Assembly (NCBI GenBank): GCA_964342265.1 | Contig: CAYFFE010000001.1 | Span: 10,458 to 74,457 of the forward strand | DNA length: 64,000 nucleotides | From: Halioxenophilus sp964342265 | GTDB taxonomy: Bacteria > Pseudomonadota > Gammaproteobacteria > Pseudomonadales > Cellvibrionaceae | Direction: 5' to 3' | Shown here: piece after piece, positions 52,994-61,835 of the stretch | Layout of the letters: each line of letters starts with the position of its first letter | How positions within the stretch are numbered: position 1 is the first letter of the stretch | Position numbers and translations under genes: made by a program | Notes under the pieces: model-generated | Databases searched by the model: none | Seen by the model: the letters and a program-made list of their open reading frames with translations, nothing else | Told to the model about the DNA's origin: nothing

Positions 52994-53326
52994 ATGAGCG
53001 ATGTGTTAAATCAGTTAACCGCTATCATCCAAGCGCGCATGGCCGAGAGCAACCCAGACAGCTCCTACGTGGCAAGTCTGCACGCGAAAGGCTTAAATAA
53101 AATATTAGAAAAGGTCTCGGAAGAATGTGCCGAGACGCTGCTGGCGGCTAAAGATGCGCAAACCAGTGGCGAGACTCAAGATTTGATTTACGAGACGGCC
53201 GATCTCTGGTTTCACAGCTTGGTGATGCTGGCGCATATGGGCGTCGACACCGACCAAGTATTGGCGGAATTGGCGCGTCGTTTTGATATGTCTGGCCTGG
53301 CCGAAAAAGCCGCGCGGGGCAAATAG
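52994..53326 (+). CDS. hisE: Phosphoribosyl-ATP pyrophosphohydrolase HisE
   Basis: A 110-residue all-helical MazG-like enzyme. It has LNQLTAIIQARMAE and GLNKILEKVSEECAETLLAAKD, where the E-E-x-x-E set binds Mg, then DLIYETADLWFHSLVMLAHMGVD. It removes pyrophosphate from phosphoribosyl-ATP, the step before HisI. The ATG at 52994 follows AGGAATTAACC. tatA follows after 80 nt. Confidence 0.95.
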   Translation: MSDVLNQLTAIIQARMAESNPDSSYVASLHAKGLNKILEKVSEECAETLLAAKDAQTSGETQDLIYETADLWFHSLVMLAHMGVDTDQVLAELARRFDMSGLAEKAARGK

Positions 53327-53406
53327 TCGGCTCCGAGCAAATCGGAGCGAGCAACAGTTTTTGTCGCGTGCTTACGGCTTGCGACAGTTATGAAAGGAGA
53401 GTTGAC

Positions 53407-53643
53407 GTGATCGGTGGCATAAGTATTTGGCAGCTATTAATTATCCTCGCCATTGTGGTGTTGTTGTTTGGAACCAAGCGCCTGCGCAGTATCGGCGGTG
53501 ATTTGGGCGGCGCCATAAAAGGCTTTAAAAAAGCCATGGATGAAGACAAAGACGACGATAAAGATCAGCCTGCTAAAAAAGTCGAACACTCTGAGTCTGA
53601 CGCGCCCGAAAAAACCGCGGAAGAAAAGCAATCCACCCACTAA
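53407..53643 (+). CDS. tatA: Twin-arginine translocase subunit TatA
   Basis: 78 residues from the GTG at 53407 (AAAGGAGAG upstream); the longer frame lacks a sensible leader. One membrane helix (ISIWQLLIILAIVVLLFG), the FGTKRLRSIGGDLGGAIKGFKKAM amphipathic helix, and a charged tail. It oligomerises to let folded Tat substrates cross the inner membrane. First gene of tatABC. Confidence 0.96.
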   Translation: MIGGISIWQLLIILAIVVLLFGTKRLRSIGGDLGGAIKGFKKAMDEDKDDDKDQPAKKVEHSESDAPEKTAEEKQSTH

Positions 53644-53663
53644 CGATTGTTTAGGAGCACTGG

Positions 53664-54329
53664 GTGTTCGATATCGGCTTTTTTGAAATCATGGTCATTG
53701 CTGTGGTGGGTTTGTTGGTCATCGGTCCCGAGCGCCTGCCCGAAACCTTGCGCACGCTGGCACTGTTAGCCGGGCGTGTTAAGCGCGGTTTGCGCGATAC
53801 TCGCCAGGAGTTGGAAAAGCAAATTGGTGCCGATGAAATTCGCCGGCAATTGCACAACGAAGAAATTCTGGCACGCGTGGAAAAAACCCGACGGCAAATT
53901 AACGAGGGCATCGATCTGCCGCGCCAGCTCGGGCAGAGTGTATTAGACGATTACGAAGAGCCGCAAAGCCACCAATTTGGCACACACGAGCCGGGTGGCG
54001 ATCGACAAAAGCCCACGCAGCGCTTTGAGCCCTCCAATATCGATCCCGATATCGGCTCTCACGACGGTCACCAAAGCTCGGATATGCAATCCGCCGATCA
54101 CCAAAGTATTGATAACCAAGGTATTGATAACCAAGCTATTGATCGCAAAAATACCGAGCACGCAGCTGTCGAACATCAGGCCGTGGGCCATCACACCGAT
54201 CAGCAATACGATGCTCACCCTCAGCACAATGCTGAACCCAGCGAGCCCAGTGCCAACGATCATCACGAACCGCTGCCTGACCCCGATTCACCGGAACCCG
54301 CACCCACAGACACCTCAAAAACTTCATGA
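53664..54329 (+). CDS. tatB: Twin-arginine translocase subunit TatB with long His/Asp-rich tail
   Basis: 221 residues; GTG start at 53664. The N-terminal part is canonical: FDIGFFEIMVIAVVGLLVIGPERLPETLRTL, then the amphipathic and helical region to about residue 90. The remaining 130 residues are low in complexity: rich in His, Asp, Gln, with short repeats (SIDNQGIDNQAID) and a Pro-rich end. Such extended tails vary between species. TatB receives Tat signal peptides with TatC. The stop overlaps tatC by 4 nt. Confidence 0.93.
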   Translation: MFDIGFFEIMVIAVVGLLVIGPERLPETLRTLALLAGRVKRGLRDTRQELEKQIGADEIRRQLHNEEILARVEKTRRQINEGIDLPRQLGQSVLDDYEEPQSHQFGTHEPGGDRQKPTQRFEPSNIDPDIGSHDGHQSSDMQSADHQSIDNQGIDNQAIDRKNTEHAAVEHQAVGHHTDQQYDAHPQHNAEPSEPSANDHHEPLPDPDSPEPAPTDTSKTS

Positions 54330-55132
54330 AAGCGTCCAAAACTGGCACTGATACCGAGCAGCCGTTGGTTGCTCATTTAATTGAGCTGCGCGATCGCCTG
54401 TTACGCGCCATTTTGGCGGTGGCTTTGGTGGTTGTGGTGATTTTTGCGCTGGGTTTATCCAACGATATTTACACCTACGTATCGCTGCCGCTGCAAAAGT
54501 TTTTGCCCGAAGGCACCAGCATGATCGCCACGCAGGTGGCCTCGCCGTTTTTAACGCCGTTTAAATTATCGCTGTTTGTCTCGGTATTAATCGCCTTGCC
54601 CTATTTGCTCTATCAAATCTGGTCGTTCGTAGCGCCGGCGTTATACAAAGAAGAAAAAAACTTAGTGGTACCGTTGCTGATTTCCAGCGTGGTGCTGTTT
54701 TATTTGGGAATGACCTTCGCCTATTTTGTGGTGTTTCCCATTGTGTTTGGCTTTTTTACCTCGGTGGCCCCCGAGGGCATATCGGTGATGACCGATATCG
54801 GCAGCTATTTGGATTTTGTTTTAAAGCTGTTTTTTGCCTTTGGTTGCGCGTTTGAAATTCCCATCGCCACGGTGTTGTTGATTTGGTCCGGCGTTACCGA
54901 TTCCAAATCACTGGCGCGTAAACGGCCCTACGTGATTGTGGGGTGTTTTGTGTTGGGCATGTTGCTCACACCGCCGGATGTTATTTCGCAATCCCTGCTG
55001 GCGTTGCCCATGTGGCTGCTGTTTGAAGTGGGTATTTTCTTTGGCCGCTTTGTGGGCCGATCCAAAGCGCGCGATGGCGACAGCGCTGAAGATAACGATT
55101 CTGCGGAAAATAATTCGGCGGATTTGCGCTAA
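54326..55132 (+). CDS. tatC: Twin-arginine translocase subunit TatC
   Basis: A 268-residue six-helix membrane protein. Family motifs: LVAHLIELRDRLLRAILA at the N-terminus, PYLLYQIWSFVAPALYKEEKN, FGCAFEIPIATVLL, and the final helices with RPYVIVGCFVLGMLLTPPDVISQSLLALPMWLLFEVGIFFGR. It recognises twin-arginine signal peptides. The ATG at 54326 overlaps tatB. The tail is acidic (DSAEDNDSAENNSA). Confidence 0.97.
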   Translation: MKASKTGTDTEQPLVAHLIELRDRLLRAILAVALVVVVIFALGLSNDIYTYVSLPLQKFLPEGTSMIATQVASPFLTPFKLSLFVSVLIALPYLLYQIWSFVAPALYKEEKNLVVPLLISSVVLFYLGMTFAYFVVFPIVFGFFTSVAPEGISVMTDIGSYLDFVLKLFFAFGCAFEIPIATVLLIWSGVTDSKSLARKRPYVIVGCFVLGMLLTPPDVISQSLLALPMWLLFEVGIFFGRFVGRSKARDGDSAEDNDSAENNSADLR

Positions 55133-55201
55133 CACTAAAGCGTTTTGTTTACCAAAATGCGCCAATAAAAAACGGCAATTTTAGCGCTAGCCGAAAGCTC
55201 G

Positions 55202-56323
55202 CTAGTTAAGCGTAATATCGGTTGGTGCCTGGCCCAAGCTCTCCTGGCGACACAACAATACTTGATCAATTACTCGTTCAAAGCTTGCCACCACTTCTGG
55301 GTCGAATTGGTGGCCGGCATTTTCGCGCAAATAATTTAACGCTTTCGAGACTTTCCAGCTTTCCCGGTAGGGGCGATCGGACGTCAGTGCGTCGAACACA
55401 TCGCACACGGCAACGATGCGACTGTAAAGCGGGATTTCCTCGCCTTTTAAACCGGCGGGATAACCGCTGCCATCCCAGCGCTCGTGATGAGTGCGGGCAA
55501 TGGTGGCGGCAATTTGCATGAGTTTGGAGTCGTGAGCGCCCAAAATTTTAGCGCCGATTTCCGGGTGGGTTTTAACCGTTTGCCACTCTTCGTCGTCGAG
55601 ACCGCCGCACTTGAGCAAGACCTGATCAGGAATGGCGATTTTGCCCATGTCGTGCATAGGGCTGGCTTGTTGCAGCAACTCGCATTCTTCTTGAGTCAAA
55701 CCCAGTTCGCGAGCGACTAAATAAGCGTATTGGCTGATGCGAAATACGTGCGAGCCGGAGTGAGAATCGCGGTATTCGGCGGTTTTGGCGAGGCTGTCGA
55801 TGAGTTTGATTTGAGTGCTGTAAAGTTGCTGGGTGCGTTCGAGGACTTTTTCTTCGAGATGGTCTTTCTGTTCGCGCAGTTGGTTGTGCAACATGCGCAC
55901 TTCCAAAATATTGCGTACGCGCAACAACACTTCTTCGCGTTTAAACGGCTTACTGATGAAATCTTTTGCCCCAGAAGCCAAACATCGATGATGGGTTTCC
56001 AGGCTGTCGTCGGATGTGAGCACTAAAACTGGCAGGTAATCCTGGGGGTTGTCGTTGCTCAATTGCTGTAAAACGTCGAAACCACTCCAAATGGGCATGT
56101 GAATATCGAGAGCGATAAGGTCGTAGTGGTTATTGCGATGCAACGCGCGCACCGCGCCAGGATCGATGGTGGAATCGATGCGATGATAGCCGTCCGAGCG
56201 CAGTATTTTTTCGATGATGGCAATATTAATAGGATCATCATCGACGACCAGTATTTTGCCTTCGTGGGGCTCTACGGCTGCCGGGCGAAACTCGTCTGTG
56301 CTTTGTTCCGATAAAGACGCCAT
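55202..56323 (-). CDS. HD-GYP response regulator (c-di-GMP phosphodiesterase type)
   Basis: A 373-residue protein. The receiver (about 22-140) has ILVVDDDPIN, phosphoacceptor D73 in ALDIHMP, and K125 in ISKPF. A coiled linker (about 145-175) leads to the HD-GYP domain: H224-D225 in MHDMGKIAIP, and H279-H280-E-R-W-D-G-S-G-Y-P289, close to the HHExxDGxGYP consensus. Metal ligands appear intact, so c-di-GMP hydrolysis is likely. No kinase is adjacent. Preceding gap (256 bp) is AT-rich. Confidence 0.93.
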   Translation of the reverse strand: MASLSEQSTDEFRPAAVEPHEGKILVVDDDPINIAIIEKILRSDGYHRIDSTIDPGAVRALHRNNHYDLIALDIHMPIWSGFDVLQQLSNDNPQDYLPVLVLTSDDSLETHHRCLASGAKDFISKPFKREEVLLRVRNILEVRMLHNQLREQKDHLEEKVLERTQQLYSTQIKLIDSLAKTAEYRDSHSGSHVFRISQYAYLVARELGLTQEECELLQQASPMHDMGKIAIPDQVLLKCGGLDDEEWQTVKTHPEIGAKILGAHDSKLMQIAATIARTHHERWDGSGYPAGLKGEEIPLYSRIVAVCDVFDALTSDRPYRESWKVSKALNYLRENAGHQFDPEVVASFERVIDQVLLCRQESLGQAPTDITLN

Positions 56324-56579
56324 GTTCTAGCTCGTTGTTTACGCTTTGAGTCAGTCAAAATAATTGTTTAGTGTTTAATATGCCAACGCCTAGTGTTTAA
56401 AGTTTTGCAAATATGCAGCAAAACCCTAGTGCCTGGCTAATACATTATTGGGAATTATTAGATTTATTATTAATTGTGGAAAAATCTTTTAGCGCAGGGT
56501 GTTTTATTCTGGTGCAATTGAAGTTTTTAATCAGCCCCAGTGCTATGCCCGGTTAAAAGACTTATCTTTCCCGAATAAT

Positions 56580-57017
56580 TTAACTTTCTATTATAAAGGT
56601 TACGGGGCCGTCATTTATTAACAAAATTTGCATATCTGCGGCAAAAATTCCGCTGGCGACGGGTTCGTGGCGTTTTTTCACCGTTTGCACAATATAATCG
56701 TACAAATTTTTGGCTTTTTCAGGCGATGCGGCGCGAGAAAACCCAGGACGATTGCCCTTTTTAACTTCGGCGGCCAATGTAAACTGTGAAACTAATAATA
56801 AACCACCTGTAATATCCTGCACGTTTAAATTCATTTTACCGTCGACATCGGCAAAAATTCTTAATTGCAGTAGTTTCCTGATTAATTGATCAGCATTTTC
56901 GGTGGTGTCTTGTTGTTCAACGCCGATAAAAACCAGCAAACCCTGATCAATTGCCCCCACGGTTTCACCGTCTACGGTGACTGTTGCCTGACGAACTCTT
57001 TGAATGACAGTTTTCAC
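56580..57017 (-). CDS. dtd: D-aminoacyl-tRNA deacylase
   Basis: A 145-residue Dtd enzyme that removes D-amino acids (and Gly from tRNA-Ala) from tRNA. Features: MKTVIQRVRQATVTVDGE at the N-terminus, GLLVFIGVEQQDT, the catalytic LLVSQFTLAAEVKKGNRP, and the cross-subunit NDGPVTFIIES near the end with the Gly-cisPro pair. Length normal. It is 77 bp downstream of no gene on its strand but upstream-adjacent to pip is reversed: pip is transcribed first and dtd follows further along the minus strand, with a 77-bp gap in genomic order. Confidence 0.94.
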   Translation of the reverse strand: MKTVIQRVRQATVTVDGETVGAIDQGLLVFIGVEQQDTTENADQLIRKLLQLRIFADVDGKMNLNVQDITGGLLLVSQFTLAAEVKKGNRPGFSRAASPEKAKNLYDYIVQTVKKRHEPVASGIFAADMQILLINDGPVTFIIES

Positions 57018-57094
57018 AAATTAACTCTTCGATTTAAATGACCCTTCGGTTAATTAACTTCCGTTATTTAAGCGCGAATTAATTTGGGATTTTT

Positions 57095-58051
57095 TTAATT
57101 TTTTTCCAAGCGCAGCGCAAAATCGCGAGTGGCTCGAACTAACGCATCGACAATACCGGCTTCGCGGCTGGAATGTCCGGCGTCGCGAATTATTTTAAGT
57201 GCTGATTCCGGCCATTGATCGTACAGTGCCACAGCGTTATCCAATGGGCAGACCATATCGTAGCGGCCGTGAACAATAACGCCGGGAATATCTTTAATGA
57301 TTTCCATATTGGCCAGTATTTGATTGCTTTCAATAAACGCGTCGTGCATGAAATAGTGTGTTTCTATTCGCGCCAGCGCGATGGCCACATGCGGCGCGGT
57401 AAAATTATCCACCAATTCGTGATTGGGTCTTAAACTTGAGCATTGCGCTTCCCATTGCGACCAAGCTTTGGCCGCCCCCATTTGCGCCAATTCATTACTG
57501 CTGGTTAATCGCTGGTAATAGGCCGACAGCAAATTGCCACGCTCGGATTCGGGAATGTGGTTGACAAAGTTTTGCCAGTAATCGGGAAAAATATGCGCCG
57601 CGCCGCCTTGATAAAACCAATCGAAATCTTTTTGTCGGCACAGAAAAATACCGCGCAAAATTAAACCCAAAACACAATTGGGGTGGCTTTGGGCGTACAA
57701 CAAACTCAACGTGCTACCCCAAGATCCGCCAAACAATAGCCATTGATCGACGTTTAAATGTTGGCGCAGGGCTTCCATGTCATCGATCAGCGCTTGTGTA
57801 TTGTTGTGCATTAACTCGGCGTAGGGTTTGGATCGGCCAGCGCCGCGTTGATCGAATAAAATAATGCGGTATTTCTCGGGATCAAAAAAGCAGCGATCGG
57901 ACGCGTGACTCCCACCGCCCGGCCCACCGTGAACAAACAACACGGGGATGCCATCGGGATTGCCGGATTCTTCAAAATAGAGCTCGTGAGGTTCTTGTAC
58001 GGCAAGAAAGTCGCTGCGATAGGGTTTTATTTCCGGATAAAGTACCAGCAT
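57095..58051 (-). CDS. pip: Proline iminopeptidase
   Basis: A 318-residue alpha/beta hydrolase of the S33 family. Motifs: PVLFVHGGPGGGSHASD, FDQRGAGRSKPYAE, the nucleophile GGSWGSTLSLLYA, the Asp in VHGRYDMVCPL, and the His in RDAGHSSREAG. It cleaves N-terminal proline from peptides in the cytoplasm. Length and helical cap (LRGIFLCRQKDFDWFYQGGAA) are typical of Pip. dtd lies 77 bp beyond its stop on the same strand, so the two may be cotranscribed. Confidence 0.95.
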   Translation of the reverse strand: MLVLYPEIKPYRSDFLAVQEPHELYFEESGNPDGIPVLFVHGGPGGGSHASDRCFFDPEKYRIILFDQRGAGRSKPYAELMHNNTQALIDDMEALRQHLNVDQWLLFGGSWGSTLSLLYAQSHPNCVLGLILRGIFLCRQKDFDWFYQGGAAHIFPDYWQNFVNHIPESERGNLLSAYYQRLTSSNELAQMGAAKAWSQWEAQCSSLRPNHELVDNFTAPHVAIALARIETHYFMHDAFIESNQILANMEIIKDIPGVIVHGRYDMVCPLDNAVALYDQWPESALKIIRDAGHSSREAGIVDALVRATRDFALRLEKN

Positions 58052-58360
58052 GTGTTTTCCTGTAACGGCTGAAGGGCCCCGGAATCGGGGGTTGCGCGCT
58101 CAAGCTAATATTCAGTTTAGTGGTAAATGAGATTTTCACCCGGCGGATCCGTGTCCGCCGCCATCAAGCCAGAGCGCAGAACAAAAATCACTCTAGCGCC
58201 AAGCTACCGTGACTGTAAAGTCCGGTGGCTTGTATGTTTATTGCTGCAGGTCAATTTAGGTGAGTAACAGCGCGCCAGTCCCATCGAGGGGGCTTGGACG
58301 CCATTATGGACGCCACTGCGACCTAAAACGTCGAATGCGCAACAACACGATTGACTGGCG
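58052..58360. other. 309-bp gap between WYL regulator and pip
   Basis: No gene was seen. It contains a perfect hairpin CGGCGGA (58141-58147) / TCCGCCG (58154-58160) with a 6-nt loop but no T-tract. The rest is unremarkable. It probably holds the pip promoter and the 3' end of the WYL transcript. Confidence 0.5.
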
Positions 58361-59413
58361 TTACGCCGCACCGCCCTGCGCTTGCACGGGGCTGTCGTCC
58401 TCGCTTTCGGACACGCTTGGAATTGATTCGCTTTGATTGGGGATTTCGATGGGGGTTTGCTGGCGCGCTGTGGCTTTGTTGAGAAGATTGTTGAAGCGTT
58501 CGACGAAAGGTTGGGGGGAGAGGACTTGGACATCGGGCAGGTGGGGCAAAAGGCGAGCAATCAGCAGATCCTGATCGATCAGTGGCAGGCTTAAATAAAA
58601 GGTGCCCTCCTGCCAGTGACCCTGCTGCTCGGGGTGCCAGCACTGCTGGGCCACCCGGTAGGCGCTGTCGCCCCAAAATTTAAGCTGCAGTTGCAGCGGC
58701 TGCTGCTGGTTGTAGCCAAACTGATTGGCGAAGAACTTTTCGATGTTTTTTGCGGCCATTTCCCGACTGCGGTCGGTGAGGATTTCCGCGTTCTCGATGC
58801 GCGCCACGTCAAAGCAGCGCAACTGGTGCTGGCGATGGCACCAAGCGGCCAATTTCCAACTGCCAGCGCGGTAACTCAGCATTTGCGGGCAAATGTTCAT
58901 GCACACTGCGCCGTCGTTCGGGTCTTGATAGGTTATGGCCAGTTGACGGCGGTCGATTAAACCCTGCACCAATTGGCACAGTTGCGGTTGCAGGCAATAG
59001 GGCGGTTCGTCGCTTTGGTATTGCACGCGCCGCTCGAATTGGTAGAGACTGATTTTTCGCTGGCGGAGCAGTCGGTTGAGTGGGCCTTCTAACTGGGCTA
59101 GATCGTCGTGCAGCAATCCCGGTTGCGTCTCAGACAACAACTGCAGCAAGCGGGTGGTGAGCACAAACTCATCGGGATTCAGCCAAAAACTGGGCAATTG
59201 ATAGTCGCGACCGCGGGCTTCGCAATAGCCATAATCGTGGTTTTCGGGGCACTGCTCAATGGGCGCATCCAGGTAAGCGCGCATCTGCTCGATTAAGGCT
59301 GTGGTGTCGGCAGGTTCGATTTTTAAATCGGCACTGATGGTCTCCAGGGACAATTTCCTGCGGCGGGGGGGGAAGAGCTGATGAATTCTTTCGATTTGTT
59401 GGAACTTAGTCAT
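58361..59413 (-). CDS. WYL-domain transcriptional regulator (YafY/PaaX-like layout)
   Basis: A 350-residue protein. The N-terminus (FQQIERIHQLFPPRRRKLSLETISADL) is a winged-helix HTH. The central WYL domain has RAGSWKLAAWCHRQHQLRCFDVARIENAEI, with WKL in place of WYL but the following Arg-rich strand conserved. The C-terminal part (KNIEKFFANQFGY to PQPFVERFNNLL) is the WCX extension. The tail is Ser/Glu-rich. Such proteins respond to nucleic-acid ligands and sometimes sit beside defence genes, but none is visible here. Target unknown. Confidence 0.85.
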   Translation of the reverse strand: MTKFQQIERIHQLFPPRRRKLSLETISADLKIEPADTTALIEQMRAYLDAPIEQCPENHDYGYCEARGRDYQLPSFWLNPDEFVLTTRLLQLLSETQPGLLHDDLAQLEGPLNRLLRQRKISLYQFERRVQYQSDEPPYCLQPQLCQLVQGLIDRRQLAITYQDPNDGAVCMNICPQMLSYRAGSWKLAAWCHRQHQLRCFDVARIENAEILTDRSREMAAKNIEKFFANQFGYNQQQPLQLQLKFWGDSAYRVAQQCWHPEQQGHWQEGTFYLSLPLIDQDLLIARLLPHLPDVQVLSPQPFVERFNNLLNKATARQQTPIEIPNQSESIPSVSESEDDSPVQAQGGAA

Positions 59414-59911
59414 GGGCTCGATCCGATGCCTGGAGATCCTTAGTTTTTGTTAATGCCAACAAGGCTGCCACGGCGAATGCCGCGCTTGATGAAGCGAATT
59501 CGGTGCAATGGTTGTGATGAGGCCGCCACTCCCCGATTCAACGGCCAAAACGCGAAGTCTGGGCTGAACAAAAAACCCAGTGATACCGCGGAAACTGCTT
59601 GTGCCAATTAACCCCAATTGGCGCATAAATCATGCACGAACCCCGTCCAGATGTGAACCGGTCTCAACTCCATGTTTTGTGACGGAGTTCACAGGGGTGT
59701 CAAGTGATTCGGTTAAAAACTGTAAATTCGTGCGACATCTTATCGTCAAATTGTCGTGTTTTTGGTCTCCAGTCTTAGAAAGTGACTAAAATTTGATACT
59801 TTTGTGCAACCAAAACCGATTATTGGTCGAGTATTTAATTTAATTCGATATTTGCTAAATTAGCTTTGATCGTACTAGTCTGTAAACACCCTTCAGTTGG
59901 CGGAGCGCATC
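59414..59911. other. 498-bp divergent gap before the DsbA-fold gene
   Basis: The left half is neutral in composition and the right 250 bp are very AT-rich, as expected of a promoter region. CTGGG/CCCAG (59557-59580) and GTGA...TTCAC short inverted repeats occur but are weak. No credible ORF. Nothing else recognised. Confidence 0.5.
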
Positions 59912-60589
59912 ATGGCAGATCTTCAAGCCCATCACGATCACGTGGTGGTGGATTATTATTCCGATATTTTGTGCGTGTGGGCTTGGATTGCCCAGCGGCG
60001 TATCGAAGAGCTCGACGAGCAGTGGGGCAAGCGGGTTCAACTGCACTACCACTGCATGGATGTGTTCGGCGACGTACCGGGCAAAATGGCCAAACAGTGG
60101 CAGGCGCGCGGAGGTTACGCCGGCTTTGCCGAGCACGTTAAGCACTCGGTGCAACCGTTCGATCATATTACTCTGCACGCCGACCTCTGGCACAAAACAC
60201 GTCCTCAGTCGTCTTTTCCGGCCCATTTACTGATCAAAGCCGTGGCGCTGGTGGCGGGCGAGTCGGTTTCCGCCCAATACGCTTTGCAATTGCGCCGGGC
60301 TTTTTTCGAGCAGGCCATCGATATTGGCCGCAAGGATCTGTTACTGGCCGAGGCCGAGCCATTGGGCGTTGCCACGGCGGCTATTCAGGCACAGTTGGAC
60401 TCGGGCCGAGCTTACGCGGCGCTTATGGCCGACTATCAAAAGGCCAAAGCCGAGGGATTAAAAGGCAGCCCCAGTTACATTTTGGACGGCGGTCGGCAGG
60501 TGCTGTTTGGCAACGTGGGTTATCGCGTACTGGCGGCCAACGTGGAGGAATTGCTGCGCAATCCAGGCGATGAAGCCAGTTGGTGCTAA
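59912..60589 (+). CDS. DsbA-fold thioredoxin-like protein (FrnE/HCCA isomerase type)
   Basis: 225 residues from the ATG at 59912 (GGAG 6 nt upstream); a TTG at 59897 is less likely. DsbA/2-hydroxychromene-2-carboxylate isomerase fold: VVDYYSDILCVWAWIAQRRI at the N-terminus, a helical insert, and GSPSYILDGGRQVLFGNVGYRV with the cis-Pro loop. Only the first Cys of the CxxC is kept (CVWA), so it is unlikely to be a classical oxidoreductase and may be a glutathione-dependent isomerase or FrnE relative. No export signal: cytoplasmic. Confidence 0.83.
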   Translation: MADLQAHHDHVVVDYYSDILCVWAWIAQRRIEELDEQWGKRVQLHYHCMDVFGDVPGKMAKQWQARGGYAGFAEHVKHSVQPFDHITLHADLWHKTRPQSSFPAHLLIKAVALVAGESVSAQYALQLRRAFFEQAIDIGRKDLLLAEAEPLGVATAAIQAQLDSGRAYAALMADYQKAKAEGLKGSPSYILDGGRQVLFGNVGYRVLAANVEELLRNPGDEASWC

Positions 60590-60646
60590 TGGTTTATGCC
60601 GTCGGTGGCCGCGTGAGCTGATTAACCTTGAGGCGGATTTTGATGC

Positions 60647-61777
60647 CTAGAGGGTTTTAGGTGCCAAATCCAGAGTGCCGGCGTCGCTGTCGATGGCAAA
60701 GGTAAATTGCCGCAGCACATTCATGCCCAGTAGGCCGTCGGCGGCCAGCCCTGTTAAATCCAGCACGGCAAATTCCACATCGCGCAATTCGTAGGGGCCG
60801 AGGGTAACCTGCTCGACGCGGTAAATCTCGGCCAATACCTGCCCGCCGGCAGTGTTCATGCGGGTGGCGCGCACGTAGGTGGCACCGGGCAACTGCGACA
60901 GGCTTTGGCGATTGATCACCGATAAGCTGGCCCCGGTATCCAGCAACAATTGCAAATCGGAAGCATCGGCGCGAATGGGCACCAGTAAATGCTTGTTGTA
61001 TTTACGCAACACCATTTGAGTGGCGTCGGGTTGTTGAATCTGCTGAATGTTGTCTTTGAGTTCATCAACCAAGCGCTGGCTGTTGGGCAATTGCTGCAAG
61101 CGCGCCAGGTGTAACTCAGCTTGATCGAGATTTTTTTGGTGCAGATGAACCTGAATTAACTTCACCAAAAAGGCGCTGTTTTCCGGCTCGCGCCACAGCA
61201 GTTCGTCCAAATATTCCAGCGCCTGCAGCCATTGCGCCTGCTCGATAAACTCATCTACTGCGACCAGTGCCAGTTGCTCGGCTTTAGCCACCATGTTGCT
61301 GCGCTCATCGGCGGCCAAGGATTCGGCCAGACCGTAATAGGCCGTGCTGGCCTCGGCCCACTGGTTTTGCCGCTCCAGCAGCAGGGCTTGCGTGAGCAGA
61401 AAATCCTCGTTGTAGGGATAGGCATCCAGCAGGGCGTTGAGCGCGCGCTCGACAAATTCGTGGTGGCCGTCGTTTAAGCGATCGGTAAGCTCTTGCGACC
61501 AAGCCAACTGCAGCTCGGCGGCCTGCCATTGGGAGTTTTCCTGCAGTTGATCCATGGCGGCAATGGCCAAACCGTAGTCTTCTTGCTGGAGCCAAATCAG
61601 GGCGCTTTCACTTAAAAATACGCGCGGCTTTTCGCGCTTGGCGGGGGGGCTTTCGGGCGATGGCGCGGCGGCGGTGGTGGCAAAGTGCTGAGCGTAATAC
61701 TGCCAGAAGTTCACCAACAGCGAGGCGAACAGCAAAACAACCAAAACGGAGGTGTGGAGTCGAGCCTGTGCAGCCAT
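60647..61777 (-). CDS. Membrane-anchored TPR protein with retropepsin-like aspartic protease domain
   Basis: A 376-residue protein. A helix at residues 9-27 (TSVLVVLLFASLLVNFW) anchors it; residues 50-245 are TPR-like helical repeats; the C-terminal domain (about 265-376) is a single retropepsin unit with the catalytic D280-T-G-A (LLLDTGASLSVI) and the second hallmark DGLLGMNVLRQF. This is the bacterial clan AA type that must dimerise for activity. The periplasmic location of the protease is inferred. It follows the aldolase gene on the minus strand across a small hairpin. Confidence 0.87.
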   Translation of the reverse strand: MAAQARLHTSVLVVLLFASLLVNFWQYYAQHFATTAAAPSPESPPAKREKPRVFLSESALIWLQQEDYGLAIAAMDQLQENSQWQAAELQLAWSQELTDRLNDGHHEFVERALNALLDAYPYNEDFLLTQALLLERQNQWAEASTAYYGLAESLAADERSNMVAKAEQLALVAVDEFIEQAQWLQALEYLDELLWREPENSAFLVKLIQVHLHQKNLDQAELHLARLQQLPNSQRLVDELKDNIQQIQQPDATQMVLRKYNKHLLVPIRADASDLQLLLDTGASLSVINRQSLSQLPGATYVRATRMNTAGGQVLAEIYRVEQVTLGPYELRDVEFAVLDLTGLAADGLLGMNVLRQFTFAIDSDAGTLDLAPKTL

Positions 61778-61793
61778 GGTGGTCTGTCCATTC

Positions 61794-61811
61794 CCGGGCT
61801 AAAAAGCCCGG
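61794..61811. repeat. Hairpin between aldolase and retropepsin genes
   Basis: CCGGGCT and AGCCCGG pair perfectly around AAAA, in the 58-bp gap. No T-tract follows on either strand, so it may be an RNA-stability element or a weak terminator. Confidence 0.5.
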
Positions 61812-61835
61812 AAAATTGAAAAGGCTCGGTAAGGA

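Noticed and set aside
58141..58160. GC-rich hairpin as a terminator
   Set aside because: The stem is perfect, but no T-tract follows on either strand, so it is only noted in the gap entry.
58361..59413. WYL-domain gene as a marker of a CRISPR or defence island
   Set aside because: No cas, toxin, methylase or phage-like gene lies nearby, and no direct-repeat array was found in the window.
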